64,000 nt of DNA from Cristatella mucedo (GCA_009760855.2 WPIO01000002.1:6273001-6337000); one strand, 5' to 3'. Counted from the first letter of the stretch, positions 26,013 through 39,726 are shown. The notes: generated by a model from the letters alone, not told the origin. A program made the numbers and translations.

Positions 26013-27647
26013 AAAATAAACGGCGAAAGAAATTACTTGTTAAGAACTTTTCTAGTGCGAGGTATAAGTATCTGATTTGTGAGCGACACGTTGGATTTAC
26101 CCTGGAGACGATAGCCCCGTGTCACTGAAGCGCCCTTTTGTTTGATGCATCAGTGCACCTGACGTTAGTCAGATGACGTAATGCTCGGATGAAAATATCG
26201 ACTGCTCTTTCACAGCCTCTTCTAAAGGCAGAGGTGCAGTGACTTGAAAATATTCTGAGCTTATACACAGGCAACAGTGAACGTGCCGTGTTTTTTTTTC
26301 GCGGCATTATCCCACCGCTTCCGTTGAAGTTGTATAACCCGATAGCATGATTGGTGGCGTCCGAAGTGTGTCCTCAGTTTTCGATTCATGAGAGTACAAC
26401 TTCAGTGAAAACCTTCAGAAGCTTTGCAACGGTTTTACAGCAACGAAAAGGGAAGCGAAACGTCAGTCGCCGAAAAAAATGCACTGCTTCCCTAATCTTT
26501 CCTGTGGATGTAGTTAGAGTTAGCCGCGACTCGTGCAATACAACTCTTAAGACTTACCCCTAGTGATACCGAAAACATCTGCATGTCCATGCAACTGTCT
26601 ATTTTCGGTGTTAAACGGACGTCAACATTATGATGGTTTCATCGAAGTGTTTCGCCATCGCATTGGTGACGTGACTCGAACTTGAGATTAATCAATACCG
26701 TGTCGATGATGACTGTGCCCTCTTGTTTTTACAGCATTCGTTCAAAGCTTCGAGAAAACATAGTTAAGGTGAGGCGATTTCGTACACCTTTTTAAGAGAT
26801 ATAGCGATTATGGTTCGCCTTGTAAAACCACCGAATCTACAAAGCCACCTGAAGCTAAATAAGATAGTTAAGCAACACAATGGAAGGCATACTAATAATT
26901 CGCCAAAGGATATCAGAGATTGGGTAACCTAACCCCAAATTGCACTTTCCATTTTACAATAACTGTTGCGAGAACATCCCCGAGATAGATGGCTGACTTT
27001 AGCCATCAGATCGGTGAATGAACATAAGGCTTTCCGGTGACGTCCGAAAGCAACAGAAGAAGTGTTTCTATCCCAACAATGTCATGGCACTGCAGCAGAA
27101 AAGTGACTTGAAGTTGTCCTCAGGTGGTACAGAGGCAATAACGTGTGTGCCCATGTTTTTTTCGCGGCATTATCCCACCGCATGAGGAAATGTTCCGAAA
27201 GCGTGAAAGAGGTATTGCACTACAGTATATAACCATCTGGTGATTTTTGGCCGTATCCATGAGCACCATCTTTTAAGCTATTTCACGCCCAAATAACACC
27301 ATGAAGCTAAAAAATATACAGAAGTACAAATTCCCCAAATGTCCTTCTGCTTGCGAAAGTTACCTGAATCTAAATGACGTTTTATGGTCAGGTTTGCGAT
27401 ACAAGTACAGCGACTTACCCTTACATGTACCCATACCATCAATTATCTCATAAAAGTACGTTAAAGATGTTAAGCTACAGAAAACAGTGATTGTTCCGAA
27501 GCAGGATTTTTTTTTTTTTTGTATAAACCAACTTGAAGCTAAATGAACGTGGAGGGATCCGAGAGAGGTAGAGCTGTCAACATTTTCCAGCTCCAAAGCT
27601 GCAAACGCCGGAAGCTAGCTGAAACTTAAATAACGTCATTCAGCCTC
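26013..27647. repeat. M17, class B unit
   Basis: 1,635 bp. A T-rich block of 16 bases at 27,507-27,522 replaces the normal 'tttttcgagagctcgg'. Confidence 0.92.
27507..27522. other. T block replacing unit sequence
   Basis: Fourteen T plus 'gt' replace the 16-base 'tttttcgagagctcgg' found in M7. Confidence 0.85.
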
Positions 27648-27842
27648 AGAATAAACGGCGAAACAAATACTTGTTAAGATCTTTTCTATCGCGAGGTAAA
27701 AGTACCTAATTTGTGACTGACACTTTGGATTTACCCTGGAGACGATAGCCCCGTGACACTGAAGTGCGTTTTGTTGGATGCATAAGTGATTGCACCTGCA
27801 GTTAGTCTTACGACGTAATTTTGGGACGAAAATATTGACGGC

Positions 27843-27864
27843 TTTTTTTTTTTTTTTTCTTCAA
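27843..27864. other. T-rich block replacing unit sequence
   Basis: Sixteen T plus 'cttcaa' occupy the 22 bases that in M8 hold the usual 'tttttcactgcctcttc' and following bases. Confidence 0.83.
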
Positions 27865-27927
27865 GCAGAGGTACAGTGACTTTAAAATATTCTGAGCTCA
27901 AACACAGGCAACAGTGAACGTGCCGTG

Positions 27928-27944
27928 TTTTTTTTTTTTATTTT
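27928..27944. other. T-rich block replacing unit sequence
   Basis: Seventeen bases of T with one A replace 'ttttttcgcggtattat', also 17 bases. Confidence 0.85.
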
Positions 27945-28764
27945 CCCACAGATTCTGTTGAAGTTCTTAACCCTAATAGGACGTTTTGACAGCGTCCCGA
28001 AGTGTGCCGTCTGTTTTCGATTCTTCAAAGCACCACGTCAGAGAAACCTTCTGAAGCTTAGCAACGGTTGCACAGCAACGAAAAAGAAAGCGAAACGTCA
28101 GTCGCCGAAAAACATGTACTGCTTCCCTAATCTTTTCTGAGGATGTGGTTAGAGTTTCCTGTGACTCGTGCGGTAAAATTCGTAAGACTTACCCCTTTTG
28201 ACAACCGAAACATCTGCCTGTCGATCCAACAGCTAATTTGCTCTGTAAAACGCACGCCAACATCATGATGGTTTCATCGAAGTGTTTCGCCATCGCATCG
28301 GTGACGTGACTCGAACTTGAGATTAATCAATACGGTGTCGATGGTGACTGTGCCCTCTTGTTTTGCAGAATATGTCCAAAGCTTCGAGAAAATATAGTTA
28401 AGGTGAGGTGATTTCGTACACCTTTGTTAGATATATAGCGATTATGGTTCGCTTTGTAAAACCGCCGCATCTTCATAGCCACCTGAAGCTAAATACGATC
28501 GTTAAGTAACACAATAGAAGGCATAATAATAATTCGCCGAAGTATATCAGTGATTGGGTAACGTAACCTAGATTCAAGTTTTACAATAACTGTCGCAAGA
28601 AAATTCCCGAGACAGACGGCTGCCTCCAGCCATCAGATCGGTGATTGAACATAAGGCTTTCTGGTGACGTTCGAGGGCAAAGGAAGAAGCGCTTCTATCT
28701 AAATAATAACTTGGTAGTGCAGCGGCAAAGTGATTTAAAGGTTTTTTTTAGGCGGTGCAGAGGT

Positions 28765-28780
28765 AAAAAAAAAAAAAAAA
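28765..28780. other. 16-A block replacing unit sequence
   Basis: It replaces 'ggtaagaaggcaaaaa', also 16 bases, as in M13. Confidence 0.87.
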
Positions 28781-29017
28781 CGAGGGTGCACTGTTTTTTC
28801 GCGGCATTATCCCACAGCTTCAGCAAAAAGTTCTGAAAGTTCAGGCGACGTAGCTCGCTCGTGAATAGAACAGTTTTGGCTATTTTCGGCCGAAGCCATG
28901 AGCATCATCTCTTAAGCTATTTAGCGCCCAACTAACGCCATACAGCTACGAAATATAAAGCAAATTACAATCTCCCCAAACGTCCTTGTGCAATGCGAAA
29001 GTTACCTGAATTAAAAT

Positions 29018-29169
29018 CGCCGAGCTGGTTTAGTCTAGCGGTTAAGGTGCTCGCCCTGACCGAGGTCTGACTGAGGTCGTGGGCTCGGACCCCGAGGCAT
29101 ATGTGAAGCGCCTGAATAGTGATTAGGTTCTCTTGGGGCGCCATATAAATGAATTATATTATTTTTAAT
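29018..29169 (+). mobile_element. SINE-like insertion in C unit M18
   Basis: Identical placement and 152 bp length, with the 'ctcggacccc' form of box B. Flanking C-class sequence agrees with M8 and M13. Confidence 0.82.
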
Positions 29170-29442
29170 GACGTTCTACGGTCAGGGTTAGGAAACAAGC
29201 TCGCCGACTTACCCTTTAATGTACCCATAACATCAGTGATCTCATAAATGAACGTTAAAGATAATAGGCAACAGAAACCAGTGATTGTTTCAAAGCGGCA
29301 TTTTTCCGAGTGCTCGGGTAAAACGTCTTTAAGATGAATCAACGTGTGGAGTTCCGAGAGAATTGAAGCTGTCGTTGCTTTCATCTCCAAAAGCAGCATC
29401 CGTCTGAAGCTAGCTGAAAGGTAAATAACACCATTCAGCCTC

Positions 29443-31088
29443 AGAATAAACGGCGAAACAATTTACTTCTGACGAAGATTTCTATTGCGAGGTATAAGTA
29501 CCTGATTCGTGAGAGACACTTTGTATTGACCCAGGCGACGATAGCACCATGACACGCTGTAGTGCGTTTTGTCTGCAGCATCAGTGATTGCACCTGCAGG
29601 TAGTCTTACGACGTAATTTTGGGACGAAAATATTGACGGGTTTTTTACTGCCTCTTCTCAAGGCAGAGGTACAGTGACTTTAAAGTATTCTGAGCTCATA
29701 CACATACAACAGTGAACGTGCCGAGTTTCTTCGCGGTATTATCCCACCTCTACTGCTGAAGGTCTTAAACCTGATAGGACGTTACGTGGCTACCGAGGGG
29801 TGGCCGTCAGTTATCGATTCGTGAAAGCACCAAGTCAGTAAAACCTTCTGAAGCTTAGCAACGTTTGCACAGCAACGAAAAAAAGAAAGCGAAACGTCAG
29901 TCGCCGAAATAATGAACTGCTTCCCTAATCTTTTCCTGAGGATGTACTTAGATTTGGCTGCGACTCGAGCAATAAAACTCGTAAGACTTACCCCTAGTGA
30001 TACCCCTAAACATCTGCATGTCCATCGAACTGTCCATTTACGGTGGGGAAACGGACGTCAACATCATGATGGTTTTCATCGAAGTGTTTCGCCATCGCAT
30101 CGGTGACGTGACTTGAAACTTGAGAATAATCAATACGGTGACGATGGTGACTGCGCCCTGTTGTTTTGCCGCATTTGTCTAAAGCTTCCAGAAAATATTA
30201 TTAAGGTGAGGCAATATCGTACACCTATTTTAGAGATAAAGCGATTATGGTTCGCTTTGTAGGAAACACCGCATCTTCAAAGCCACCTGAAGCCAAATAA
30301 GATAGTAAAGCAACACAATGGAAGGCGTAATAATAATTCGCCGAAGTATATCAGCGATTGGGTAACGAAACCGAGATTGCACTTTCCATTTTACAATAAC
30401 TGTTGCAAGTAAATCCCCAGGACAGATGGCTGACTTTAGCCATCAGAAACTTGAATGAACATAAGACTTTCTGGTGACGTCCTAAGGCAACAGAAGGTGT
30501 TTTTCTATCCCAACAATGTCATGGTACCGCAGCAGCGAAGTGACTTGAAACTTTGTCCTCAGGTGGTAGAGATGCAACAACGTGTGTGCCCTGCTTTTTC
30601 GCGGCATTATCCCACCGCATGAGGAAAAGTTCTGGAAGCCTAGGAGACGTATTGCACTCTAGTATAGAACCGTGTGGTGATTTTTGGCCGTATCCGTGAC
30701 CACCATCTCTTAAGCTTATCACGCACAAATAACACCATGCAGCTAAAAAATATACAGAAAATTACAAATTCCCCCAAACGTCCTCCTTCTAAGCAAAAAA
30801 GTTATCTTAATCAAAATGACGTTTTATGGTCCGGTTTGCGATACAAGTACAGCGACTTACCCTTACACGTACCCAAAACATCAGTGATCTCATAAAAGAA
30901 CGTTAAAGATGTTAAGCTTCAGAAAACTGTGATTGTTCCAAAGTGAAATTTTCCGAGAGCTCGGGCAAATCAACTTTAAGCTAAATATACGTGTTGGGAT
31001 CCGAGAGAGGTAGAGCTGTCATTGTTTCCAGCTCCAAAGCAGCATACGTCTGAAGCTAGCTGAAACTTAAATAACGTCATTTAGCCAC
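29443..31088. repeat. M19, class D unit with foreign 3' half
   Basis: 1,646 bp. The 5' part is D. From about 30,440 it has variants not in M9, M14 or M24: 'tcctaaggcaacag', 'ccgtgaccaccatctc', 'acacgtacccaaaacatc' and 'ctaaatatacgtgttggg'. Similar variants appear at 62,150-62,260 and 63,414-63,475. Confidence 0.88.
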
Positions 31089-32758
31089 AGAATAAACGGC
31101 GAAACGAAAAATTACTCGTTTAGTACTTTTCTATTGCGAGTATAAGTACGTGATTTGTGAGCGACCCACTTTGGAGTAACCCTTGCGACGATTGCCCCGT
31201 GACACTGAAGTGCGTTTTGTTGGATGCATAAGTGATTGCACCTGCAGTTAGTCCTACGACGTAATTTTGGGACGAAAATATTGACGGCTTTTTCACTGCC
31301 TCTTCTTAAGGCAGAGGTACAGTGACTTCAAAGTATTCTGAGCTGATGCACAGGCAACAGTGAACGTGCCGTGTTTTTTTCGCGGCATTATCCCACCGCT
31401 CCCGCTTCTTTTACCCGTTTTGAAGTTCCTTAACCCGATTGCACGTTTGGTGGCGTCACGAGTGTGTCGCCAGTTTTCGATTCGTGAAAGTTACCACTTC
31501 AGTGAAACCTTCTTAAGCTTAGCAACGGTTGCACAGCAACGAAAAAGCAAGCAAAATGTCAGACGACAAAAAAATGAACCGCTTCCCTAGTCTTTCTCGT
31601 TGATGTACTTCGAGTTTGCTATGACTCGTGCGTTAAAATTCGTAAGACTTACCCCGGGTTATACCCGAAACATCAGCCTGTCGATCCAAGAGCCCATTTG
31701 CGGGTGTAAAACGCAAGCCCACATCATGACGGTGTCATCGAAGTGTTTCGCCATCGTATCGGTGACTTTACTTGAACTTGAGATTACTCAATACGGTGAC
31801 GATGGTGACTGCGCCCTGTCATTTTTTGCAGCATTTGTCCAAAGCTTAGAGAAAAAATATAATTAAGGTGAGGGCGATATCATACACCTTTTTCTTTTAG
31901 AGATTAATCGATTATGGTTCGCTTTGTAAAACCACCGCATCTTCAAAGCCACCTGCAGCCAAATAAGATAGTAAAGCACACAATGGGAAGGCCTAATAAT
32001 TATTCGCCGAAGTATATCAGGGATTGGGTAATGTAACCCAGATTGCACATTCCATTTTACAATTACTGCTGCGACAACATCCCCGAGACAGATGGCTGAC
32101 TTTAGCCATCAGATCGGTGAATGAACATAAGGCTTTCTGGTGACGTCCGAAGGCAACAGAAGAAATGTTTCGATCCCAACAATGTCATGGTACTGCAGCA
32201 GCAGCAACGTGACTTGAAGTTGTCCTCAGGTGGTCCAGAGGGCAAGAACGTGTGTGCCCTGCTTTTTCGCTGCGTTATCCCTATGGCATGTGGAAAAGTT
32301 CCGAAAGCCTACGAGAGGTATATCTCTACAGTATATAACCGTTTGGTGACTTTTGGCCGTATCCATGAGATCCATCTCTTAAGCTATTTACGCCCAAAAT
32401 CAAACCATGCAGCTAAAAAATAAACAGAAGTACGAATTCCCCAAACGTCCTCCTGCTTTAGCGAAGGTTACCTGAATCAAAATGACGTTTTATGGTCAGG
32501 TTTGCGAAACAAGTACAGCGACTTACCCTTACATGTACCCATAACATCAGTGTGATCTCATAAAAGAACGTTAAAGATGTTAAGCTACAGAAAAACGGTG
32601 ATTGTTCCAAAGCGGCATTTTCCGAGAGCTCGGGAAAAATCAACTTTAAGCTAGATCAACGTGGAGGGATCCAAGAGAGGTAGAGCTGTCATTGTTTCCA
32701 GCTTCAAAGCAGCATACGCCTGAAGCTAGGTGAAACTTAAATAACGTCATTCAGCCTC
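31089..32758. repeat. M20, class E unit with foreign 5' part
   Basis: 1,670 bp. Up to about 31,400 it departs from E ('agtgattgcacctgcagttag', 'ctgagctgatgcacagg'), then returns to E. An extra segment of about 16 bases ('cttcttttacccgttt') sits at the return point. Confidence 0.87.
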
Positions 32759-34418
32759 AGAATAACCGGCGAAAAAAATTACTTGTTAAGAACTTTTCTA
32801 GGGCGAGGTATAAGTACCTGATTGGTGAGCGACACTTTTGGAGTGACCCTGGCGACAATAGCACCGTGACTCTGAAGTGCGTTTTTTGTTGGATGCATAA
32901 GTGATTGCACCTACAGTTAGTCTTATGACGTTAGTTTGGTACGAAAATATTGACGGCCTATCAGTGCTCTTCTTAAGGCAGAGGTACAGTGACTTTAAAG
33001 TATTCTGAGCTCATACACAGGGCAACAGTGACCGTGCCGTGTTTTTTCGCGGCATTACTTCAACGCTTCCGTTGAAGTTCTTTAACCCGATAGCACGTTT
33101 GGTGGCGTCCGAAGTGTGTCGCCCAGTTTTCGATTCGTGAAAGCACCACTTCAGTAAAACCTTCTAATGCTTAGCAACGGTTGCACAGCAACGAAAAACC
33201 AAGTGAAAAGAAAAAAAAAAAAAAAAATGAACCACTTCCGTAATCTTTACTGTCGATGCAGTTAGAGTTGGCTGCGACCTGAGCACGATAAAATTCGTAA
33301 GACTTACCCCTGTTGATACCCGAAACATCAGCCTGTCGATCCAAGAGCCCATTTGCGGTGTGAAACGCAAGCCAACATCATGACGGTGTCATCGAAGTGT
33401 TTTCTGCGCCATCGTATCGGTGACTCTACTTGAAACTTGAGATTAATCAATGCAGTGACGATGGTGACTGCGCCCTGTTGTTTTTGCAGCATTTTGTCCA
33501 AAGCTTGGAGAAAATATAATTAAGGTGAGGTGATTTCGTACACCTTTTTAGGAGATATAGCGACTATGGTTCGCTTGTTGTAAAACCACCGCATTCTCAT
33601 GGCCACCTGAAGCTAAATAAGATAGTAAAGCAAACACAATGAAAGGCATACTAATAATTCGCCGAAGGATATCAGACATTGGTTAACTTAACCCAAATCG
33701 CACTTTCCATTTTATTATATAAACTGTTGCGAGAAAATTCTCGAGACAGATGGCTTACTTTAGCCATCAGATCAGTAAATGAACATGAGGCTTTCAGGTG
33801 ACGTCCGAAGTGCAACAGAAGAAGTGTTTCTATCCCAACAATTCTCATGGTAACGTAGAAGCAAAGTGACTTGATGTTGTCCTCAAGTGGTACAGAAGCC
33901 AACAACGTGTGTGCCCTGCTGTTTTTTCGCGGCATTATCCCACCGCATGAGGAAAAGTTCTGAAAAGCCTAGGAGACGTATTGCACTCCAGTATAGAACC
34001 GTGTGGTGATTTGTGGCCGTATCCATGAGCACCATCTCTTAAGCTATTCACGCCCAAATATCACCATGTTGCTAAAAAATATACTGCAAATTACAAATTC
34101 CCCAAACGTCCTCCTGGTGAGCGAAAGTTACCTAAATTTAAATGACGTTTTATGGTCATGGTTTGCGATACAAGTACAGCGACTTACCCTTACATGTACT
34201 CATAACATCAGTGATCTCATAAAAGAACGTTAAAGGTGTTAAGCTACAGAAAACAGTGATTTGTTCCAAAGGGGCATTTTCCGAGAGCTCGGGTAAATCA
34301 ACTTGATGCTAAATCAACGTGAAGGGATCCGAAAGTGGTAGAGCGTCGTTGTTGTCAGCTCTAAAGCAGGCATACGTCTGAAGCTAGCTGAAGCTTAAAT
34401 AAACGTCATTTCAGCCTC
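32759..34418. repeat. M21, class A unit
   Basis: 1,660 bp. Hairpin at 33,057-33,078. There is an A-rich replacement block at 33,206-33,227. Many single-base insertions begin here. Confidence 0.91.
33206..33227. other. A-rich block replacing unit sequence
   Basis: Twenty-two bases (A with one G) stand where M11 has 21 bases covering 'gtcagtcgccg' and the flanking A runs. Confidence 0.8.
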
Positions 34419-36073
34419 AAATAAACGGCGAAAGAAATTACTTGTTAGAACTTTTCTAGTGCGAGGTATAAGTATCTGATCTTTGTGAGCGACACGTTGG
34501 ATTTACCCTGGAGACGATAGCCCCGTGTCACTGAAGCGCCTTTTGTTTGATGCATCAGTGCACCTGACGTTAGTCATATGACGTAATGCTCGGATGAAAA
34601 TATCGACTGCTCTTTTCACAGCCTCTTCTAAAGGCAGAGGTGCAGTGACTTGAAAATATTCTGAGCTTATACACAGGCAACAGTGAACGTGCCGTGTTTT
34701 TTTCGCGGCATTATCCCACCGCTTCCGTTGAAGTTGTATAACCCGATAGCATGATTGGTGGCGTCCGAAGTGTGTCCTCAGTTTTCGATTCAGAGAGTAC
34801 AAACTTCAGTGAAACCTTCAGAAGCTTTGCAACGGTTTTTACAGCAACGAAAAGGGAAGCGAAACGTCAGTCGCCGAAAAAAAATGCACTGCTTCCCTAA
34901 TCTTTTCCTGTGGATGTAGTTAGAGTTAGCCGCGACTCGTGCAATACAACTCTTAAGACTTACCCCTAGTGATACCGAAAACATCTGCATGTCCATGCAA
35001 CTGTCTATTTTCGGTGTTAAACGCGGACGTCAAACATTATGATGGTTTCATCGAAGTGTTTCGCCATCGCATTGGTGACGTGACTCGAACTTGAGATTTA
35101 ATCCAAATAAACCGTGTCGATGATGACGTGATTGTGCCCTCTTGTTTTACAGCATTCGTTCAAAGCTTCGAGAAAACATAGTTAAGGTGAGGCATTTCGT
35201 ACCACCTTTTTAAGAGATATAGCGATTATGGTTCGCCTTGTAAAACCACCGAATCTACAAAAGCCACCTGAAGCTAAATAAGATAGTTAAGCAACACCAA
35301 TGGAAGGGCATACTAATAATTCGCCAAAGGATATCAGAGATTGGGTAACCTAACCCAAATTTGCACTTTCCATTTTACAATAACTGTTGCGAGAACATCC
35401 CCGAGATAGATGGCTGACTTTAGCCATCAGATCGGTGAATGAACATAAGGCTTTCCGGTGACGTCCGAAAGCAACAGAAGAAGTGTTTCTATCCCAACAA
35501 TGTCATGGCACTGCAGCAGAAAAGTGACTTGAAGTTGTCCTCAGGTGGTACAGAGGGCAATAACAGTGTGTGCCCTGCTTTTTCGCGGCATTATCCCACC
35601 GCATGAGGAAATGTTCCGAAAGCGTGAAAGAGGTATTGCCTACAGTATATAACCATCTGGTGATTTTTGGCCGTATCCATGAGCACCATCTTTTAAGCTA
35701 TTCACGCCCAAATAACACCATGAAAGCTAAAAAATATACAGAAGTACAAATTCCCCAAATGTCCTTCTGCTTGCGAAAGTTACCTGAATCTAAAATGACG
35801 TTTTTTTTATGGTCAGGTTTGCGATACAAGTACAGCGACTTACCCTTACATGTACCCATACCATCAATTATCTCATAAAAAGTACGTTAAAGATGTTAAG
35901 CTACAGAAAACAGTGATTGTTCCGAAGCAGGATTTTTCGAGAGCTCGGATAAACCAACTTGAAGCTAAATGAACGTGGAGGGATCCGAGAGATATAGAGC
36001 TGTCAACATTTCCAGCTCCAAAGCTGCAAACGCCGGAAGCTAGCTAAACTTAAATAAAACGTCATTCAGCCTC
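34419..36073. repeat. M22, class B unit, error-rich
   Basis: 1,655 bp. B class throughout, with scattered extra bases ('gatttaatccaaataaacc', 'gatgacgtgattgtgccc'). Confidence 0.89.
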
Positions 36074-38040
36074 AGAATAAACGGCGAAAAAATAAATACT
36101 TGTTAAGAATCTTTTTCTATCGCGAGGTAAAAGTAGCTGATTGTGTGACTGACACTTTGGGGATTGACCCTGGCGACGATAGCCCCCGTGACACTGAAGT
36201 GCGTTTTGGTTGGATGCAGTAAGTGATTTGCACCTGCAGTTAGTCTTACGACGTAACTTTTTGGGGGACGAAAATACTGACGGCTTTTTCAATGCCTCTT
36301 CTCAAGGCAGAGGTACAGTGACTTAAAACTATTCTGAGCTCATTCACAGGCAACAGTGAACGTGCAGTGTTTTTAACGCGGTATTATCCCCACCATGCTC
36401 CCGTTGAAGTTCTTTAACCTAGAATAAGCACATTTGGTGGCGTGCGAAGTGTTTCGTCAGTTTTCGAGTTCATTCAAAGCACCAACTTCAGTGAAATCTT
36501 CTAACGCTTAGCAACGGGTGCACAGTCACACGAAAAAGAAAAAGGCGCAAAACGTCAAGTCGCCGAAAAACACATGAATGCTTTTTCCGTAATCTTTCTG
36601 TGAGGGATGGGTTGTGAGGTTTTATGTGGGGGACCCGAGCGGGTAAAAATTTCGCTAGATGACTTACCCCGTTTTGGACAAACCGAAAACCATCTGGCAT
36701 GGTCCGATCAAAACAAGCTTTAAAATTTGCTTCTGTAAAAAACGCAGCGCCAACCATCATGTATGGTTTTCATCGATTGTGGTTTTCGGCCATCATCCGC
36801 CATCGGTGACGTGTGACTCGAACTTGAGATTTAATCAATCGGGGTGCGACGATGGTTGACTGTGCCCACCCTCTTTGTTTTTTGCAGAATATGTCCAAAG
36901 CTCCCCCGAGGAACAATTAATTGTTTTTAGTTGGAAGGTTGATTTTTTCGTACACCTTTTTGTTTTTAGCTATTATAAAGCGGTTTATGGTTCGCTTTGT
37001 AAAACCGCCGCATCTTCATAGCCACCTGAAGCTAAATACGATCGTTAAGTAACACAATAGAAAGGCCATAATAATAATTCGCCGAAGTATATCAGTGATT
37101 GGGTAAAACGTAACCTAGATTCAAATTGCCGTTTTACAATAACTGTCGCAAGAAAATTCCCGAGGACAGACCGGCTGCCTCCAGCCATCAGATCGGTGAT
37201 TGAAACATAAGGCTTTCTGGTGACGTTCGAGGGAGGGAAAAGGAAGAAGCGCTTTCTATCTAAATAATAACTTGGTAGTGCAGCGGGCAAAGTGGATTTT
37301 TAAAGGTTTTTTTTAGGCGGTGCAGAGGTGGTAAGAAGGCAAAAACGAGGGTGCACTGTTTTTTCGCGGCATTATCCCACAGCTTCAGCAAAAAGTTCTG
37401 AAAGTTCAGGCGACCGTAGCTCGCTCGTGAATAGAACATTTTGGCTATTTTCGGCCGAAGCCATGAAGCATCATCTCTTTAAGCTATTTAGCGCCCACAT
37501 AAAAACTAACGCCATACAGCTACGAAATATAAAGCAAATTTACAATCTCCCCAAAAAACGTCCTTGTGCAATGCGAAAGTTACCTGAATTAAAATCGCCG
37601 AGCTGGTTTAGTCTAGCGGTTAAGGTGCTCGGCCCTGACCGAGGTCTGAACTGAGGTCGTGGGCTCGGGACCCCGAGGCATGATGTGAAAAGCGCCTGAA
37701 TAGTGATTAGGTTCTCTTGGGGCGCCATATAAAATGAATTAATTTATTATTTTTTAATGACGTTCTACGGTCAGGGTTAGGAAACAAGCTCGCCGACTTA
37801 CCCTTTAATGTACCCATAACATCAGTGATCTCATACAATGAACGTTAACAGATAATAGGCAACAGAAACCAGTGATTGTTTCAAAGCGGCATGGCTTTTC
37901 CGAGTGCTCGGGTAAAACGTCTTTAAGATGAATCAACGTGTGGAGTTCCGAGGAGAATTGAAGCTGTCGTTGCTTTCATCTCCAAAAGCAGCATCCGTCT
38001 GAAGCTAGCTGAAAGGTAAATAACACCATTCAGCAGCCTC
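36074..38040. repeat. M23, class C unit with SINE-like insert, most degraded unit
   Basis: 1,967 bp, about 170 longer than other C units. Extra bases are densest at 36,400-37,000, where the C sequence is still followable but broken every few bases. Its 5' part (36,074-36,480) mixes G-like variants ('caatgcctcttctc', 'cattcacaggcaac', 'gcagtgtttttaacgcgg') with C ones. Confidence 0.82.
37596..37758 (+). mobile_element. SINE-like insertion in C unit M23
   Basis: Same element lengthened to about 163 bp by scattered extra bases ('gctcggccctgac', 'gggctcgggacccc', 'aattaatttattat'). These match the general insertion noise of this region and probably reflect poor consensus. Confidence 0.8.
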
Positions 38041-39726
38041 AGAATAAACGGCGAAACACATTTACTTCTGACGAAGATTTTTCTATTGCGAGGTATAAGT
38101 ACCTGATTCGTGGAGAGAGACACTTTTGTATTGAACCCAGGCGACGATAGCCACCATGACACGCTGTAGTGCGTTTTGTCTGCAGGGCATCAGTGATTGC
38201 ACCTGCAGGTAGTCTTACGACGTAATTTTGGGACGAAAATATTGACGGTTTTTTTACTGCCTCTTCTCAAGGCAGAGGTAACAGTGGACTTTAAAGTATT
38301 CCTGAGCTCATACACATACAACAGTGAACGTGGGCAGCCGAGTTTCTTCGCGGTATTATCCCACCTCTACTGCTGAAGGTCTTAAACCTGATAGGACGTT
38401 TACGTGGTTACCGAGGGGTGCCGTCAGTTATCGATTCGTGAAAGCACCAAGTCAGTTAAAACCTTCTGAAGCTTAGCAACGGTTGCACAGCAACGAAAAA
38501 GAAAGCGAAACGTCAGTCGCCGAAAATAATGAACTGTTCCCTAATCTTTCCTGAGGATGGTACTTAGATTTGGCTGCGACTCGAGCAATAAAACTCGTAA
38601 GACCTTACCCCCCTAGTGATACCCGAAACATCTGCATGTCCATCGAACTGTCCATTTACGGTGGGAAACGGACCGTCAACATCATGATGGTTTCATCGAA
38701 GTGTTTCGCCATCGCATCGGTGACGTGACTTTGAACGTTTGAGGAATAATCAATACGGTTGACGATGGTGACTGCGCCCTGTTGTTTTGCCGCATTTGTC
38801 TAAAGCTGCCAGAAAATATTATTAAGGTGAGGCAATATCGTACACCTATTTTAGAGATAAAAGCGATTTATGGTTCGCTTTGTAGGAACACCGCATCTTT
38901 CAAAGCCACCTGAAGCCAAAATAAGATAGTAAAGCAAAACACAATGGAAGGCGTAATAATAATTCGCCGAAGTATATCAGCGATTGGGTAACGAAACCGA
39001 GATTGCACTTTCCATTTTTTACAATAACTGTTGCAAGTAAATCCCCAGGGACAGATGGCTGACTTTAGCCATCAGAACCTTGAATGAACATAAAGGCTTT
39101 CTGGTGACGTCCGAAAGGCAACAAGAAGGTGTTTCTATCCCAACAATGTCATGGTACCGCAGCAGCGAAGTGACTTGAACTTGTCCTCAGGTGGTAGAGA
39201 GGTAACAACGTGTGTGCCCTGCTTTTTCGGGGCATTATCCCACCGCATGAGGAAAAAAAAGTTCCGAAAGCCTAGGAGAGGTATCACACTCCCCGGTATA
39301 GAACCGTGTGGTGATTTTTTTGGCCGTATCAATGAGCACCATCTCTTAAGCTATTCACGCCCAAATAAACACCATTCAGCTAAAAAATATACAGCAAATT
39401 ACAAATTCCCCAAACGTCCTCCTTCTAAGCAAAAAGTTATCTTAATCAAAATGACGTTTTATGGTCAGGTTTGCGAAACAACTACTGTGACTTACCCTTA
39501 CATGTACCCATAACATTAGTGATCTCATAAAAGAACGTTAAAGATGTTAAGCTACAGAAAAACAGTGATTGTTCCAAAGCGGCATTTTCCGAGAGCTCGG
39601 GTAAAATCATCTTTAAGCTAAATCAACGTGGAGGGATCCGAGAGAGTTTAGAGCTGTCATTGTTTCCAGCTCCAAAGAAGCATAAGCGTGAAGCAAGCTG
39701 AAGCTTAAATAACGTCATTCAGCCAC
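38041..39726. repeat. M24, class D unit
   Basis: 1,686 bp. It resembles M14 (including 'cggggcattatccc') and lacks the foreign patch seen in M19. Many one- to four-base insertions. Confidence 0.9.

Larger units (their letters stand above)
27648..29442. repeat. M18, class C unit with SINE-like insert and three low-complexity blocks
   Basis: 1,795 bp. Blocks at 27,843-27,864, 27,928-27,944 and 28,765-28,780 each replace normal C sequence of exactly the same length. Confidence 0.92.
24378..32758. repeat. Five-unit HOR copy 3 (A-B-C-D-E)
   Basis: M16-M20, 8,381 bp. It carries a foreign-class patch covering the 3' half of D and the 5' part of E (about 30,440-31,420). It also holds several low-complexity replacement blocks, in B and C. 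Confidence 0.92.

Noticed and set aside
36488-36859. New open frames appearing at 36.4-36.9 kb
   Set aside because: They arise only from the dense insertion noise; the equivalent region in M8, M13 and M18 does not hold them.
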